Assembly (NCBI GenBank): GCA_031281925.1
Contig: JAITES010000093.1
Span: 1-18,310 of the forward strand
Direction: 5' to 3'
Source of the DNA: Treponema sp.
Lineage (GTDB): Bacteria > Spirochaetota > Spirochaetia > Treponematales > Breznakiellaceae
DNA: 18,310 nt
Under the pieces are notes generated by a model that was given only the letters and a program-made list of their open reading frames with translations, was not told the origin of the DNA and searched no databases. Below are positions 1 through 5,967 of the stretch, one piece after another (the stretch's first letter is position 1; every line of letters begins with the position of its first letter). Made by a program: the position numbers and the translations under genes.

Positions 1-1139
1 CTGCCCCAAACTTTTTTTCCTCCCGCCATGAGGGGAAGATAGTACACCAAATGCCCATGAGGTTTGGGATTATCTTCATTGCAGGTTGAATGTTTATCTT
101 CCTCCCAGAATCCCTGGGCAAAAATACCGTTATAGAGATTGCGTTCCCAATAATCGGCATATTTGGACTCTCCGGTCCAGCGGTAGAGATACTGACTTAG
201 GCGCATCATGTGATACACTACACAGTGTTCCTGATTCATATCCGAGAGGCGGGCGGACTGCTTAAATGGAGGCGTCCAGATTTCCCCATCGGTCTGTCCG
301 CCGGTAACAAACATGCCCCGGTTGTCTACTGCGCTCTTCCAGTAAGCCTCGGCTATATCCCGGTAACGCTGCTCTCCGGTAACTTCATAGGCCCGGGCGG
401 CGCCCAGTATTTCGGGAATGGAACTATTTGCATGCATATTGGTAAGCGGATCTTTTCCGGTCAATAGCGGTTCATAAAGATGGGGACGCTCATAGCGGTG
501 AATCAGATCCAGATATTTTTGCTCTCCTTTAACTCCGTAAAGATCAGCCCAAATCTCAAGGATGCCGCCGGTTTCTTCAAAATCCATCATTTCATCCATG
601 GTTTCCCTGGAAATATCATCCGTGAAATCGTGAAACCAGGAACCGCATCCATCAAGCACTGTGAGGGCAGTCTCGTTACCGCAAATGGTATACATATCGA
701 AGAGGCCCATCATAACCTTGTGGCATACATACTGGGGCGCCCAAATACGTTTTCCCTTCTTTAGCCAGTGGAGATATTTTTCCGGTATCGGGAAAGCCCA
801 TTGACCGCCGTTTTCTTTTTGGCAGCGGGCAATCTCGCTGACCAGGAAATTTGCCTTTTCCAATAATTCCTTATTTCCTGTTTGTACCGAAAGACGGGCA
901 GCAGCAGAAAGCCAATGCCCGGTAAAAGTACCCCGGATTTGGCTGAAAATCGAATCCCAGCCCCAGTGGACATCGGTCTTTTTTACAGTCCAATTGATGA
1001 GGCCCGCCTCGTAATAAAAGGGCAAAAGCAGATTTTCGTTTTTAAGGCTTAAAAGATATTTCAGGTTGCGCTGCATTTTTGTTTTTGCTATACCATCCAG
1101 GAGCTCTGTTTTTCCGGCACTGTTAAAGAAAAAATCCAT
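1..1139 (-). CDS. GH127/DUF1680 glycoside hydrolase (beta-L-arabinofuranosidase type), C-terminus outside window
   Basis: The reverse strand is open from ATG at 1139 to the window edge, giving 379 codons without a stop. The protein has tryptophan-rich helical repeats of the (alpha/alpha)6 type. Around residue 304 it reads NQEHCVVYHMMRLSQYLYRW, where E304 and C306 fit the Glu-x-Cys zinc ligands of GH127 (E338/C340 in Bifidobacterium HypBA1). The visible end (YYLPLMAGGKKVWG) is the stretch that in DUF1680 proteins directly precedes the Cys-Cys pair holding the nucleophile, so the catalytic pair should lie just past the left edge. GH127 enzymes release beta-L-arabinofuranose from arabinosides. 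The family is broad, so the exact substrate is uncertain. No signal peptide is visible, which suggests a cytoplasmic enzyme acting on imported oligosaccharides. GGAGG at 1146-1150 lies 6 bases before the ATG and fixes the start. Confidence 0.85.
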   Translation of the reverse strand, partial: MDFFFNSAGKTELLDGIAKTKMQRNLKYLLSLKNENLLLPFYYEAGLINWTVKKTDVHWGWDSIFSQIRGTFTGHWLSAAARLSVQTGNKELLEKANFLVSEIARCQKENGGQWAFPIPEKYLHWLKKGKRIWAPQYVCHKVMMGLFDMYTICGNETALTVLDGCGSWFHDFTDDISRETMDEMMDFEETGGILEIWADLYGVKGEQKYLDLIHRYERPHLYEPLLTGKDPLTNMHANSSIPEILGAARAYEVTGEQRYRDIAEAYWKSAVDNRGMFVTGGQTDGEIWTPPFKQSARLSDMNQEHCVVYHMMRLSQYLYRWTGESKYADYWERNLYNGIFAQGFWEEDKHSTCNEDNPKPHGHLVYYLPLMAGGKKVWG

Positions 1140-1163
1140 TATTATCCTCCACTGAGAATAATA

Positions 1164-1192
1164 ATATTAACAGGCTTACAGATAAATGTCAA
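1164..1192 (-). promoter_or_regulatory. sigma70-type promoter of the GH127 gene
   Basis: On the reverse strand a perfect TTGACA (1187-1192) is followed after 17 bases by TAATAT (1164-1169, 4 of 6 consensus bases). The expected transcription start, near 1157, leaves a leader of roughly 18 bases carrying the GGAGG Shine-Dalgarno sequence. The GH127 gene therefore need not depend on read-through from the ABC transporter gene upstream on the same strand. Confidence 0.7.
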
Positions 1193-1251
1193 GAAAATTT
1201 TGCAGTATTACTGTCATGTTATTTTTCAATATGTTAGAAATAACAAGGCTT

Positions 1252-3042
1252 CTATGTTTCCTGTACAGGTACTTTCTTCTTTGGAGAAGCGTTCTCCATA
1301 AACCTGAACTGTGAATTGTAGAGTTCCCTGTAGAGCCCTCCTCCGGCAAGGAGGGATTCATGGGTTCCTTCCTCCCGGATACCGGTGTCATCGATCACCA
1401 CGATACGGTTCGCGCTGCGGATCGTGGAGAGCCGGTGGGCAATTATCAAAGTAGTCCGGCCTTTTGACAGTTCTTCCAGCGCATGCTGAATCTTGAGTTC
1501 CGTGGCGCTGTCCAGAGCGCTGGTGGCTTCGTCAAGGATCAGTACGGGCGGATTCTTGAGAAAGATCCTGGCTATGCTCACACGCTGTTTCTGGCCTCCC
1601 GAAAGTTTCAGCCCCCTCTCCCCTACCATCGTGTCGTAGCCTTCGGGAAATTTAATGATGTCCTCGTGTATCTCCGCCCGTCTTGCGGCTTCCGCGATCT
1701 CCTCCTGGGAAGCGTCGATTCTCCCGTATGCAATGTTCTCCCGTATGCTTCCGGCAAAAAGGAACACATCCTGCTGTACAATTCCAATGTTCCGCCTGAG
1801 GCTGTCCAGAGTCAGGGAACGGATATCCTTGCCGTCGATAAGAATTGAGCCCTGCCGGATCTCGTAGAAACGGGGCAGCAGGTGGCACAGTGTTGTCTTG
1901 CCGCCTCCGGAAGGCCCGACCAGGGCGCAGGTTGAACCGGCGGGAATCTTCAGGTTTACATGTTCAAGAACAGTAATATCGTTGTTGTAGGCAAACGTTA
2001 CGTCGCGGTATTCGATATCGCCTTTTACATTTGTCAGGACCTGCGCATCGGGAGAATCGATTATGTCAGGTTCTATCCGCATGATTTCCACAAAACGGCT
2101 GAAGCCTGCCATGCCGGTGCTGAACTGTTCTACAAAACTCTGGAGTCTCCTGACAGGCTGCAGAAAGGCTGCCACAAAGAGGTTGCAAGTGATAAGTTCG
2201 GAAAGCGTCATGCGCTGCCTCATGATAAGGAAGCCGCCCAAAGCGATAACAAGCACAACGAGTAAGTGAGACATAAACTCTATGCTGGAATTGAAGGTCG
2301 CCATGATTCTGTAATAGCTCTTCTTTGCATCCTTGAAGTTTTCGTTTCCGCCGTGGAATTTGCTTGTTTCAAAATCTTCATTGGTAAATGCCTTGGCTAC
2401 CCTTGCGCCGGAGATGCTGGATTCAAGGGATGCATTTATCTCGGCGGTTCTCTCCTTGACCTTCCGGGAGGCCTTCATCATGTTGCTCCGGGAATACAGG
2501 GTAACAAGGGCCATGAGGGGCACGGCTACCAGGAGCATGAGGGCCATCTCCCAACGGATAAAGAAAACCAGAACAAAGGCCCCGGCGAGGGTAAGGAAGG
2601 AAATAAAAACATCTTCAGGGCCGTGGTGGGAAAGTTCGGTCACTTCAAAGAGATCGGTGGTGACGCGGCTCATGATCTGCCCGGTGCGGTTGTTGTCATA
2701 AAATGAAAAGGAGAGGCATTGAAGATGGTTAAAAAGATCCCGGCGCATATCCGCCTCGATATAGGCCCCCACGGTATGACCCCAATAGGTAACAAAATAG
2801 GTACAGCCCATACGGAAGAGGTAGAGGATGACCATGAGGCCGGCCATGACAAAGAAGAAAACATAAAGCCGTCCGGGAAGCAGTTTGTCGATGGTATATT
2901 TGGTCATCATGGGAAAGGCGAGATCGCTGACCGCTATCAGGAACGCGCAGAACATGTCCGCCGCAAAGAGTTTCCAGTGGGGACGGTAGTAGGACGCAAA
3001 GATACGCAGGAGAGGTTTGTTAAAATCTGAAAAATGTGGCAT
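1252..3042 (-). CDS. ABC exporter half-transporter (MsbA/multidrug type), permease fused to ATPase
   Basis: A 596-residue half transporter that should work as a dimer in the inner membrane, exporting a lipid, drug or peptide by ATP hydrolysis. Residues about 20-320 form the six-helix ABC exporter membrane domain. Residues about 340-580 form the nucleotide-binding domain, with Walker A GPSGGGKT (376-383), Q-loop (Q423/Q424), signature LSGGQ (480-484), Walker B VLILDE with catalytic E505, and H-loop H536. All catalytic residues are present and the length is normal for the family. The substrate cannot be read from the sequence. No partner half-transporter gene is adjacent, so a homodimer is likely. 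No Shine-Dalgarno sequence precedes the ATG, and the next methionine (residue 30) falls inside the first membrane helix, so this start is preferred. See the overlapping promoter entries. Confidence 0.95.
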   Translation of the reverse strand: MPHFSDFNKPLLRIFASYYRPHWKLFAADMFCAFLIAVSDLAFPMMTKYTIDKLLPGRLYVFFFVMAGLMVILYLFRMGCTYFVTYWGHTVGAYIEADMRRDLFNHLQCLSFSFYDNNRTGQIMSRVTTDLFEVTELSHHGPEDVFISFLTLAGAFVLVFFIRWEMALMLLVAVPLMALVTLYSRSNMMKASRKVKERTAEINASLESSISGARVAKAFTNEDFETSKFHGGNENFKDAKKSYYRIMATFNSSIEFMSHLLVVLVIALGGFLIMRQRMTLSELITCNLFVAAFLQPVRRLQSFVEQFSTGMAGFSRFVEIMRIEPDIIDSPDAQVLTNVKGDIEYRDVTFAYNNDITVLEHVNLKIPAGSTCALVGPSGGGKTTLCHLLPRFYEIRQGSILIDGKDIRSLTLDSLRRNIGIVQQDVFLFAGSIRENIAYGRIDASQEEIAEAARRAEIHEDIIKFPEGYDTMVGERGLKLSGGQKQRVSIARIFLKNPPVLILDEATSALDSATELKIQHALEELSKGRTTLIIAHRLSTIRSANRIVVIDDTGIREEGTHESLLAGGGLYRELYNSQFRFMENASPKKKVPVQET

Positions 3043-3046
3043 AATG

Positions 3047-3052
3047 TCTATA
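3047..3052 (-). promoter_or_regulatory. -10 box TATAGA for the ABC exporter, 4 bases from its ATG
   Basis: On the reverse strand TATAGA (5 of 6 consensus bases) is separated from the exporter ATG by only CATT. No purine-rich ribosome-binding sequence exists in the 32-base gap. If this is the -10 box, transcription would start at or next to the ATG, giving a leaderless mRNA. The -35 region is poor, so confidence is limited. Confidence 0.4.
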
Positions 3053-3054
3053 CT
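3049..3054 (+). promoter_or_regulatory. -10 box TATACT for the flavodoxin-like gene, overlapping the opposing -10
   Basis: TATACT matches the -10 consensus at 5 of 6 positions and places a transcription start near 3061, just before the AAGGAG ribosome-binding sequence (3064-3069). It shares bases 3049-3052 with the opposing TATAGA box, so the two divergent promoters could not easily be occupied together. No good -35 element is visible. Confidence 0.35.
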
Positions 3055-3074
3055 ATCATATTGAAGGAGTTTAT

Positions 3075-3557
3075 ATGAAGACAGCGGTCATCTATTATTC
3101 CCTGGACGGGAATTGCCGGCTTGTTGCACAGATGCTCAGGGAAGAACTGGGAGCGGATCTGTTTTCCATAGAGACACTTGATTCCAAAAAACGCAAGGGG
3201 CTGTCCAAATTTGTCTGGGGCGGGAGGATGGTGTTTACCCATAAGGAGCCTCCGCTAAAGCCTTTGACGGTCGATCCTGCCTCCTACGATCTTCTGATCC
3301 TTGGCGCTCCGGTCTGGGCCGGCAGTCCTGCCCCGCCCATGATGAGTTTTCTTGCACAGGAGGCAATCCCGGCAAAAAAGAGGCTTGCCCTCTTCTGCTG
3401 CCACATGGGCGGCATGGGCAAGGCCCTGGAAACCTTCAAGAGCCGTCTTGCAGGAAATGAGATAGTAAGTACAAAGGATTTTATAAGTCCGGAAAAACAG
3501 ACGGCGGAAAATTTGCAGGCAGCGGTAAAGGAATGGACGCTGGCTCTTAAAGGCTAG
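3075..3557 (+). CDS. small flavodoxin-like protein
   Basis: A 160-residue single-domain flavodoxin-fold protein expected to bind FMN and carry electrons in the cytoplasm. The N-terminus has the beta-strand followed by the phosphate-binding loop (S9-LDGNC-R15, in place of the usual T/S-x-T-G-N-T). The second FMN loop is seen in GAPVWAGSPAPP (about 77-88), with an aromatic W next to the flavin position. Later CCHMGGMGKAL fits the third FMN-contact region. The length suits short-chain flavodoxins of anaerobes. AAGGAG 5 bases upstream supports the ATG. The gene stands alone on the plus strand, and its last 11 bases overlap the end of mnmA on the other strand. The redox partner is unknown; the nearby rubrerythrin is one candidate by context only. 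Confidence 0.85.
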   Translation: MKTAVIYYSLDGNCRLVAQMLREELGADLFSIETLDSKKRKGLSKFVWGGRMVFTHKEPPLKPLTVDPASYDLLILGAPVWAGSPAPPMMSFLAQEAIPAKKRLALFCCHMGGMGKALETFKSRLAGNEIVSTKDFISPEKQTAENLQAAVKEWTLALKG

Positions 3558-4608
3558 AGAGAATCGTCCCGCCGCCTACTACGCAGCTGCCGTCGTACAT
3601 CACCGCTGCCTGTCCCGCCGTGACTGCCCGCTGTGCTTCATCAAATTCTATCCTGATCTCGTCCGGGCCGCATTGTTCCGCCGTAGCCCCCTGTTCCTTT
3701 TGCAGATAGCGTGTCTTCACCTTTACATGCATGGGTTTTTCCATACGTTCAAAGGGGATCAGATTGATGTCCCTGATCCTGAGGGACTTTGAATAGAGGC
3801 TTGTTTCTGGCCCCAGCGTTACCGTGTTATTCCGGATCGATTTTGCGGCAACATACACCGGCTCGTTACAGGCCACCGCAAGGCCGCGGCGCTGCCCAAG
3901 GGTATAGCGGGCAAGGCCCCGGTGCCGGCCGATTACCTTCCCCTGCATGTCGATGATATCTCCCTCTTCCAGAGACTTTCCGGTCCAGCTTTCGATAAAG
4001 GCGCCGTAGTCCCCGGAAGGAACAAAACAGATATCCTGACTGTCGTTTTTTTTTGCGGTGATAAAATTCTTTTCTTCCGCAATGGAACGGACGCGGGCCT
4101 TGCTCATGGCCCCCAGGGGGAAGAGTGTCCGCCGCAGTTCATCCTGGCTGAGCATATAGAGCACATAGCTCTGATCCTTTTGAAGGTCTTCCGCTTTTTT
4201 CAGAAGGAAGCGGCCCGAAACAGTATCCCTTTCAATTTGCGCATAGTGTCCTGTAACAAGTCTGTCGAAACCCAGTTGGTCCGCCCGCTGAAGCAGGGCT
4301 TTCCATTTGATGAAACGGTTGCAGTCAATGCAGGGATTGGGCGTCTGGCCGCGCATATAGGTTTCCACAAAGGGGCGAATCACGTGCGCTTCAAATTCTC
4401 CGGTAAAGTTGAGGACATAGTGGGGAATGTCCAGACGCCAGGCTACCTGCCGGGCATCGTTTATGTCTTCCAGCGAACAGCAGCGGGAACCGCCTGAGTA
4501 GAGTTTAAGTGTGATGCCGATACATTCGTAGCCTGAATCCAGCACGAGGGAAGCTGCAACAGAACTGTCCACCCCGCCCGACATGGCGATGACAGCTTTA
4601 CTGTTCAC
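3547..4608 (-). CDS. mnmA: tRNA-specific 2-thiouridylase MnmA
   Basis: A 353-residue enzyme that thiolates uridine 34 of tRNA-Lys, -Glu and -Gln, using ATP to adenylate the base and persulfide sulfur for transfer. The N-terminal PP-loop SGGVDSS (10-16) binds ATP. TPNPCIDCN (89-97) carries the catalytic cysteine, C96 by alignment with E. coli C102. NDSQDICF carries the second active-site cysteine, C194. TLGQRRGL (237-243) and the C-terminal beta-barrel ending near YDGSCVVGGG are typical. The CCSLEDINDAR stretch (43-53) marks the subtype found in clostridia, spirochaetes and relatives. The start is GTG, not ATG. Its bases overlap the stop of the HD gene as GTGA (4605-4608) and no Shine-Dalgarno sequence precedes it, so translation probably depends on re-initiation after the HD gene. 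Confidence 0.95.
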   Translation of the reverse strand: MNSKAVIAMSGGVDSSVAASLVLDSGYECIGITLKLYSGGSRCCSLEDINDARQVAWRLDIPHYVLNFTGEFEAHVIRPFVETYMRGQTPNPCIDCNRFIKWKALLQRADQLGFDRLVTGHYAQIERDTVSGRFLLKKAEDLQKDQSYVLYMLSQDELRRTLFPLGAMSKARVRSIAEEKNFITAKKNDSQDICFVPSGDYGAFIESWTGKSLEEGDIIDMQGKVIGRHRGLARYTLGQRRGLAVACNEPVYVAAKSIRNNTVTLGPETSLYSKSLRIRDINLIPFERMEKPMHVKVKTRYLQKEQGATAEQCGPDEIRIEFDEAQRAVTAGQAAVMYDGSCVVGGGTILSSL

Positions 4609-5195
4609 AGGGACGCGACGGAAGCGTTGACCGCCTCCTCACAGCTCCTCATCGCCAGAATGGTTTTTTCGATCAGGGTATCCAGTTCCCAGCCGAGAAG
4701 GGCGGCTCCCTGCGTTATCACTTCACGGGAACAGCCTGCGGCAAAGGCAGGGGTCTTGAATTTTTTCTTTACCGATTTAAGTTCCAGATCCATGGTGCTC
4801 TTTGAAGGCCGGATAATGGCGCAGGCCCAGATAAGGCCGGTCAATTCATCTGAGGCAAAAAGGATCTTTTCCATGAGATGTTCCGGTTTGGCGTCCACCG
4901 TGGTAAGCCCGTAACCATGGCTTACCACCGCATGGATCAGTTCTTCACTGGCTCCGCCTGCACGGAGCAGTTCCGGCGCCTTGAGACAGTGCTCCTGCGG
5001 AAACTCTTCAAAATCGATGTCGTGGAGAAGCCCCACGTTTCCCCAGAACTCTTCTTCGGAGGCAAAGCCCATCTCCCCGGCATACCACTTCATCACTCCC
5101 TCTACGGTCAGTGCATGCTGAAGATGAAAAGCGTCCTTGTTGTATGTGCGTAAAAGATCCCAGGCTTCTTGCCGGGAAAGACCTGCCTTACTCAT
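4605..5195 (-). CDS. HD-domain metal-dependent phosphohydrolase
   Basis: A 196-residue protein of the HD superfamily, metal-dependent hydrolases acting on nucleotides or other phosphate esters. The metal-ligand pattern is visible: H27 (HLQHALTVE), H58-D59 (GLLHDIDFEEF), a further H93 (VVSHGYG) and D116 (FASDELTGLI). No second domain is present, so the substrate is unknown. The start at 5195 (MSKAGLS) is chosen because the frame stays open upstream only into non-conserved sequence that runs over the end of rubrerythrin, and because a good promoter ends 6 bases before this ATG. mnmA follows with a 4-base overlap, so the two are surely cotranscribed. A shared role in RNA or nucleotide metabolism is possible but is inference. 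Confidence 0.85.
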   Translation of the reverse strand: MSKAGLSRQEAWDLLRTYNKDAFHLQHALTVEGVMKWYAGEMGFASEEEFWGNVGLLHDIDFEEFPQEHCLKAPELLRAGGASEELIHAVVSHGYGLTTVDAKPEHLMEKILFASDELTGLIWACAIIRPSKSTMDLELKSVKKKFKTPAFAAGCSREVITQGAALLGWELDTLIEKTILAMRSCEEAVNASVASL

Positions 5196-5201
5196 GATCC
5201 G

Positions 5202-5230
5202 ATAGTAGCGCCAATGAGGAATAATGACAA
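5202..5230 (-). promoter_or_regulatory. promoter of the HD-mnmA operon, leaderless geometry
   Basis: On the reverse strand TTGTCA (5225-5230, 5 of 6) is followed after 17 bases by TACTAT (5202-5207, 4 of 6). Only six bases (CGGATC) separate the -10 box from the ATG at 5195, which places the expected transcription start on or next to the start codon. There is no Shine-Dalgarno sequence. Confidence 0.55.
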
Positions 5231-5238
5231 CTGTCCTT

Positions 5239-5294
5239 CCGCGGCCGGCCGCGGTTCCAAAACCGTGCTCTGAAACCTCGCCGGGTTTTGGGAC
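5239..5294 (-). repeat. tandem inverted repeats between rubrerythrin and the HD gene
   Basis: Two palindromic elements lie in the 103-base gap. CCAAAACC (5257-5264) and GGTTTTGG (5284-5291) are perfect 8-base arms around a 19-base loop, with two more pairs possible beyond one mismatch. Directly adjacent, CCGCGGCCGGCCGCGG (5239-5254) is a perfect 16-base palindrome. They sit after the rubrerythrin stop and just upstream of the HD promoter. No run of U follows either one, so a classic intrinsic terminator is not evident. They could be an mRNA 3'-end stabiliser, a weak terminator or a protein-binding site. Confidence 0.45.
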
Positions 5295-5298
5295 AAAC

Positions 5299-5838
5299 TC
5301 AATAGTTCTGGGCGCGGATCTGGAAGTAAGCCTTGGGATGCTTGCAAACCGGACAGAGTTCAGGGGCCTTCTTTCCGATAACAATGTGGCCGCAGTTGCT
5401 GCACTGCCAGACCTGATCCCCGTCCCGGGAGAACACAAGGCCGCCTTCGATATTGGAAAGAAACTTCAGGTAGCGTTCCTCATGCTCTTTTTCAATCTTT
5501 GCGACTCCTTCCATCTGGGTGGCAATCTGGGCAAAACCTTCTTCCCTGGCGGTCTTGGCAAAGCCTGAATACATGTCGGTCCACTCATAGTGTTCCCCGG
5601 CGGCGGCATCCTTGAGGTTTGCCGTGGTTGCCGGAACCTCATCGCCATGGAGGTATTTGAACCAGAGTTTGGCGTGTTCCTTTTCATTTCCGGCGGTTTC
5701 CCGGAAAATGGCCGCCAGCTGCACATAACCGTCTTTCTCCGCCTTTGAGGCATAGTAGAGATACTTGGTATGAGCCTGAGATTCGCCTGCAAAGGCGGTC
5801 TGCAAATTTTTCCAGGTCTGGGAATCCTTTAGTTCCAT
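5299..5838 (-). CDS. rbr: rubrerythrin
   Basis: A 179-residue cytoplasmic non-heme iron peroxidase that reduces hydrogen peroxide in anaerobes, taking electrons from a rubredoxin or similar carrier. Residues about 1-135 form the ferritin-like four-helix bundle with di-iron ligands in the usual motifs: E19 (AGESQAH), E52-KEH55 (ETAGNEKEH), and E110 to H119 (MEGVAKIEKEHEER). Residues about 143-175 form a rubredoxin-like domain, with C146-x2-C149 and C162-x2-C165 binding one iron. Length and domain order are those of classical rubrerythrin. AGGAG (5845-5849), 6 bases before the ATG, fixes the start. The gene diverges from the alpha-2-macroglobulin gene. A palindrome at 5860-5872 in its upstream region may matter for regulation. 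Confidence 0.96.
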   Translation of the reverse strand: MELKDSQTWKNLQTAFAGESQAHTKYLYYASKAEKDGYVQLAAIFRETAGNEKEHAKLWFKYLHGDEVPATTANLKDAAAGEHYEWTDMYSGFAKTAREEGFAQIATQMEGVAKIEKEHEERYLKFLSNIEGGLVFSRDGDQVWQCSNCGHIVIGKKAPELCPVCKHPKAYFQIRAQNY

Positions 5839-5859
5839 TGTTTTCTCCTATATAAAGTT

Positions 5860-5872
5860 GAGGCAGCGCCTC
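5860..5872. promoter_or_regulatory. palindrome upstream of rubrerythrin
   Basis: GAGGCAGCGCCTC is a perfect 5-base inverted repeat with a 3-base centre, lying 21 bases upstream of the rubrerythrin ATG. A TATAAA sequence on the reverse strand (5885-5890) could be a -10 box, which would put the palindrome inside the mRNA leader as a small hairpin. It could equally be an operator. No named regulator motif is recognised. Confidence 0.3.
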
Positions 5873-5931
5873 TTAATAGTGAATTTTATAACATGATTGT
5901 CTTCCCTGCAATAGACTTGCCCGGAACCAAT

Positions 5932-5961
5932 TTGACATTTTGGAACAGCCTCATCTATTAT
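5932..5961 (+). promoter_or_regulatory. promoter of alpha-2-macroglobulin, leaderless geometry
   Basis: A perfect TTGACA (5932-5937) is followed after 18 bases by TATTAT (5956-5961, 5 of 6). The -10 box ends six bases (AGAACA) before the ATG at 5968, so the transcription start is expected at the ATG itself. There is no Shine-Dalgarno sequence. Confidence 0.7.
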
Positions 5962-5967
5962 AGAACA

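Noticed and set aside
210..764. Forward-strand frames over the first 760 bases
   Set aside because: The reverse strand here encodes a GH127 protein with recognisable motifs throughout; the forward frames are its shadows.
1203..1244. Inverted repeats GTTATTT/AAATAAC and CAGTATTACTG after the ABC exporter stop
   Set aside because: Both are short, AT-rich or small, and not followed by a proper U run. They could be a weak terminator but cannot be told from chance.
5196..5438. Upstream extension of the HD protein to 277 residues
   Set aside because: The extra 81 codons cover the end of rubrerythrin, the palindromes and the promoter, and resemble no HD-family N-terminus.
5893..5967. Upstream extension of alpha-2-macroglobulin by 25 codons
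   Set aside because: It would read through the TTGACA/TATTAT promoter and bury the lipoprotein signal peptide.
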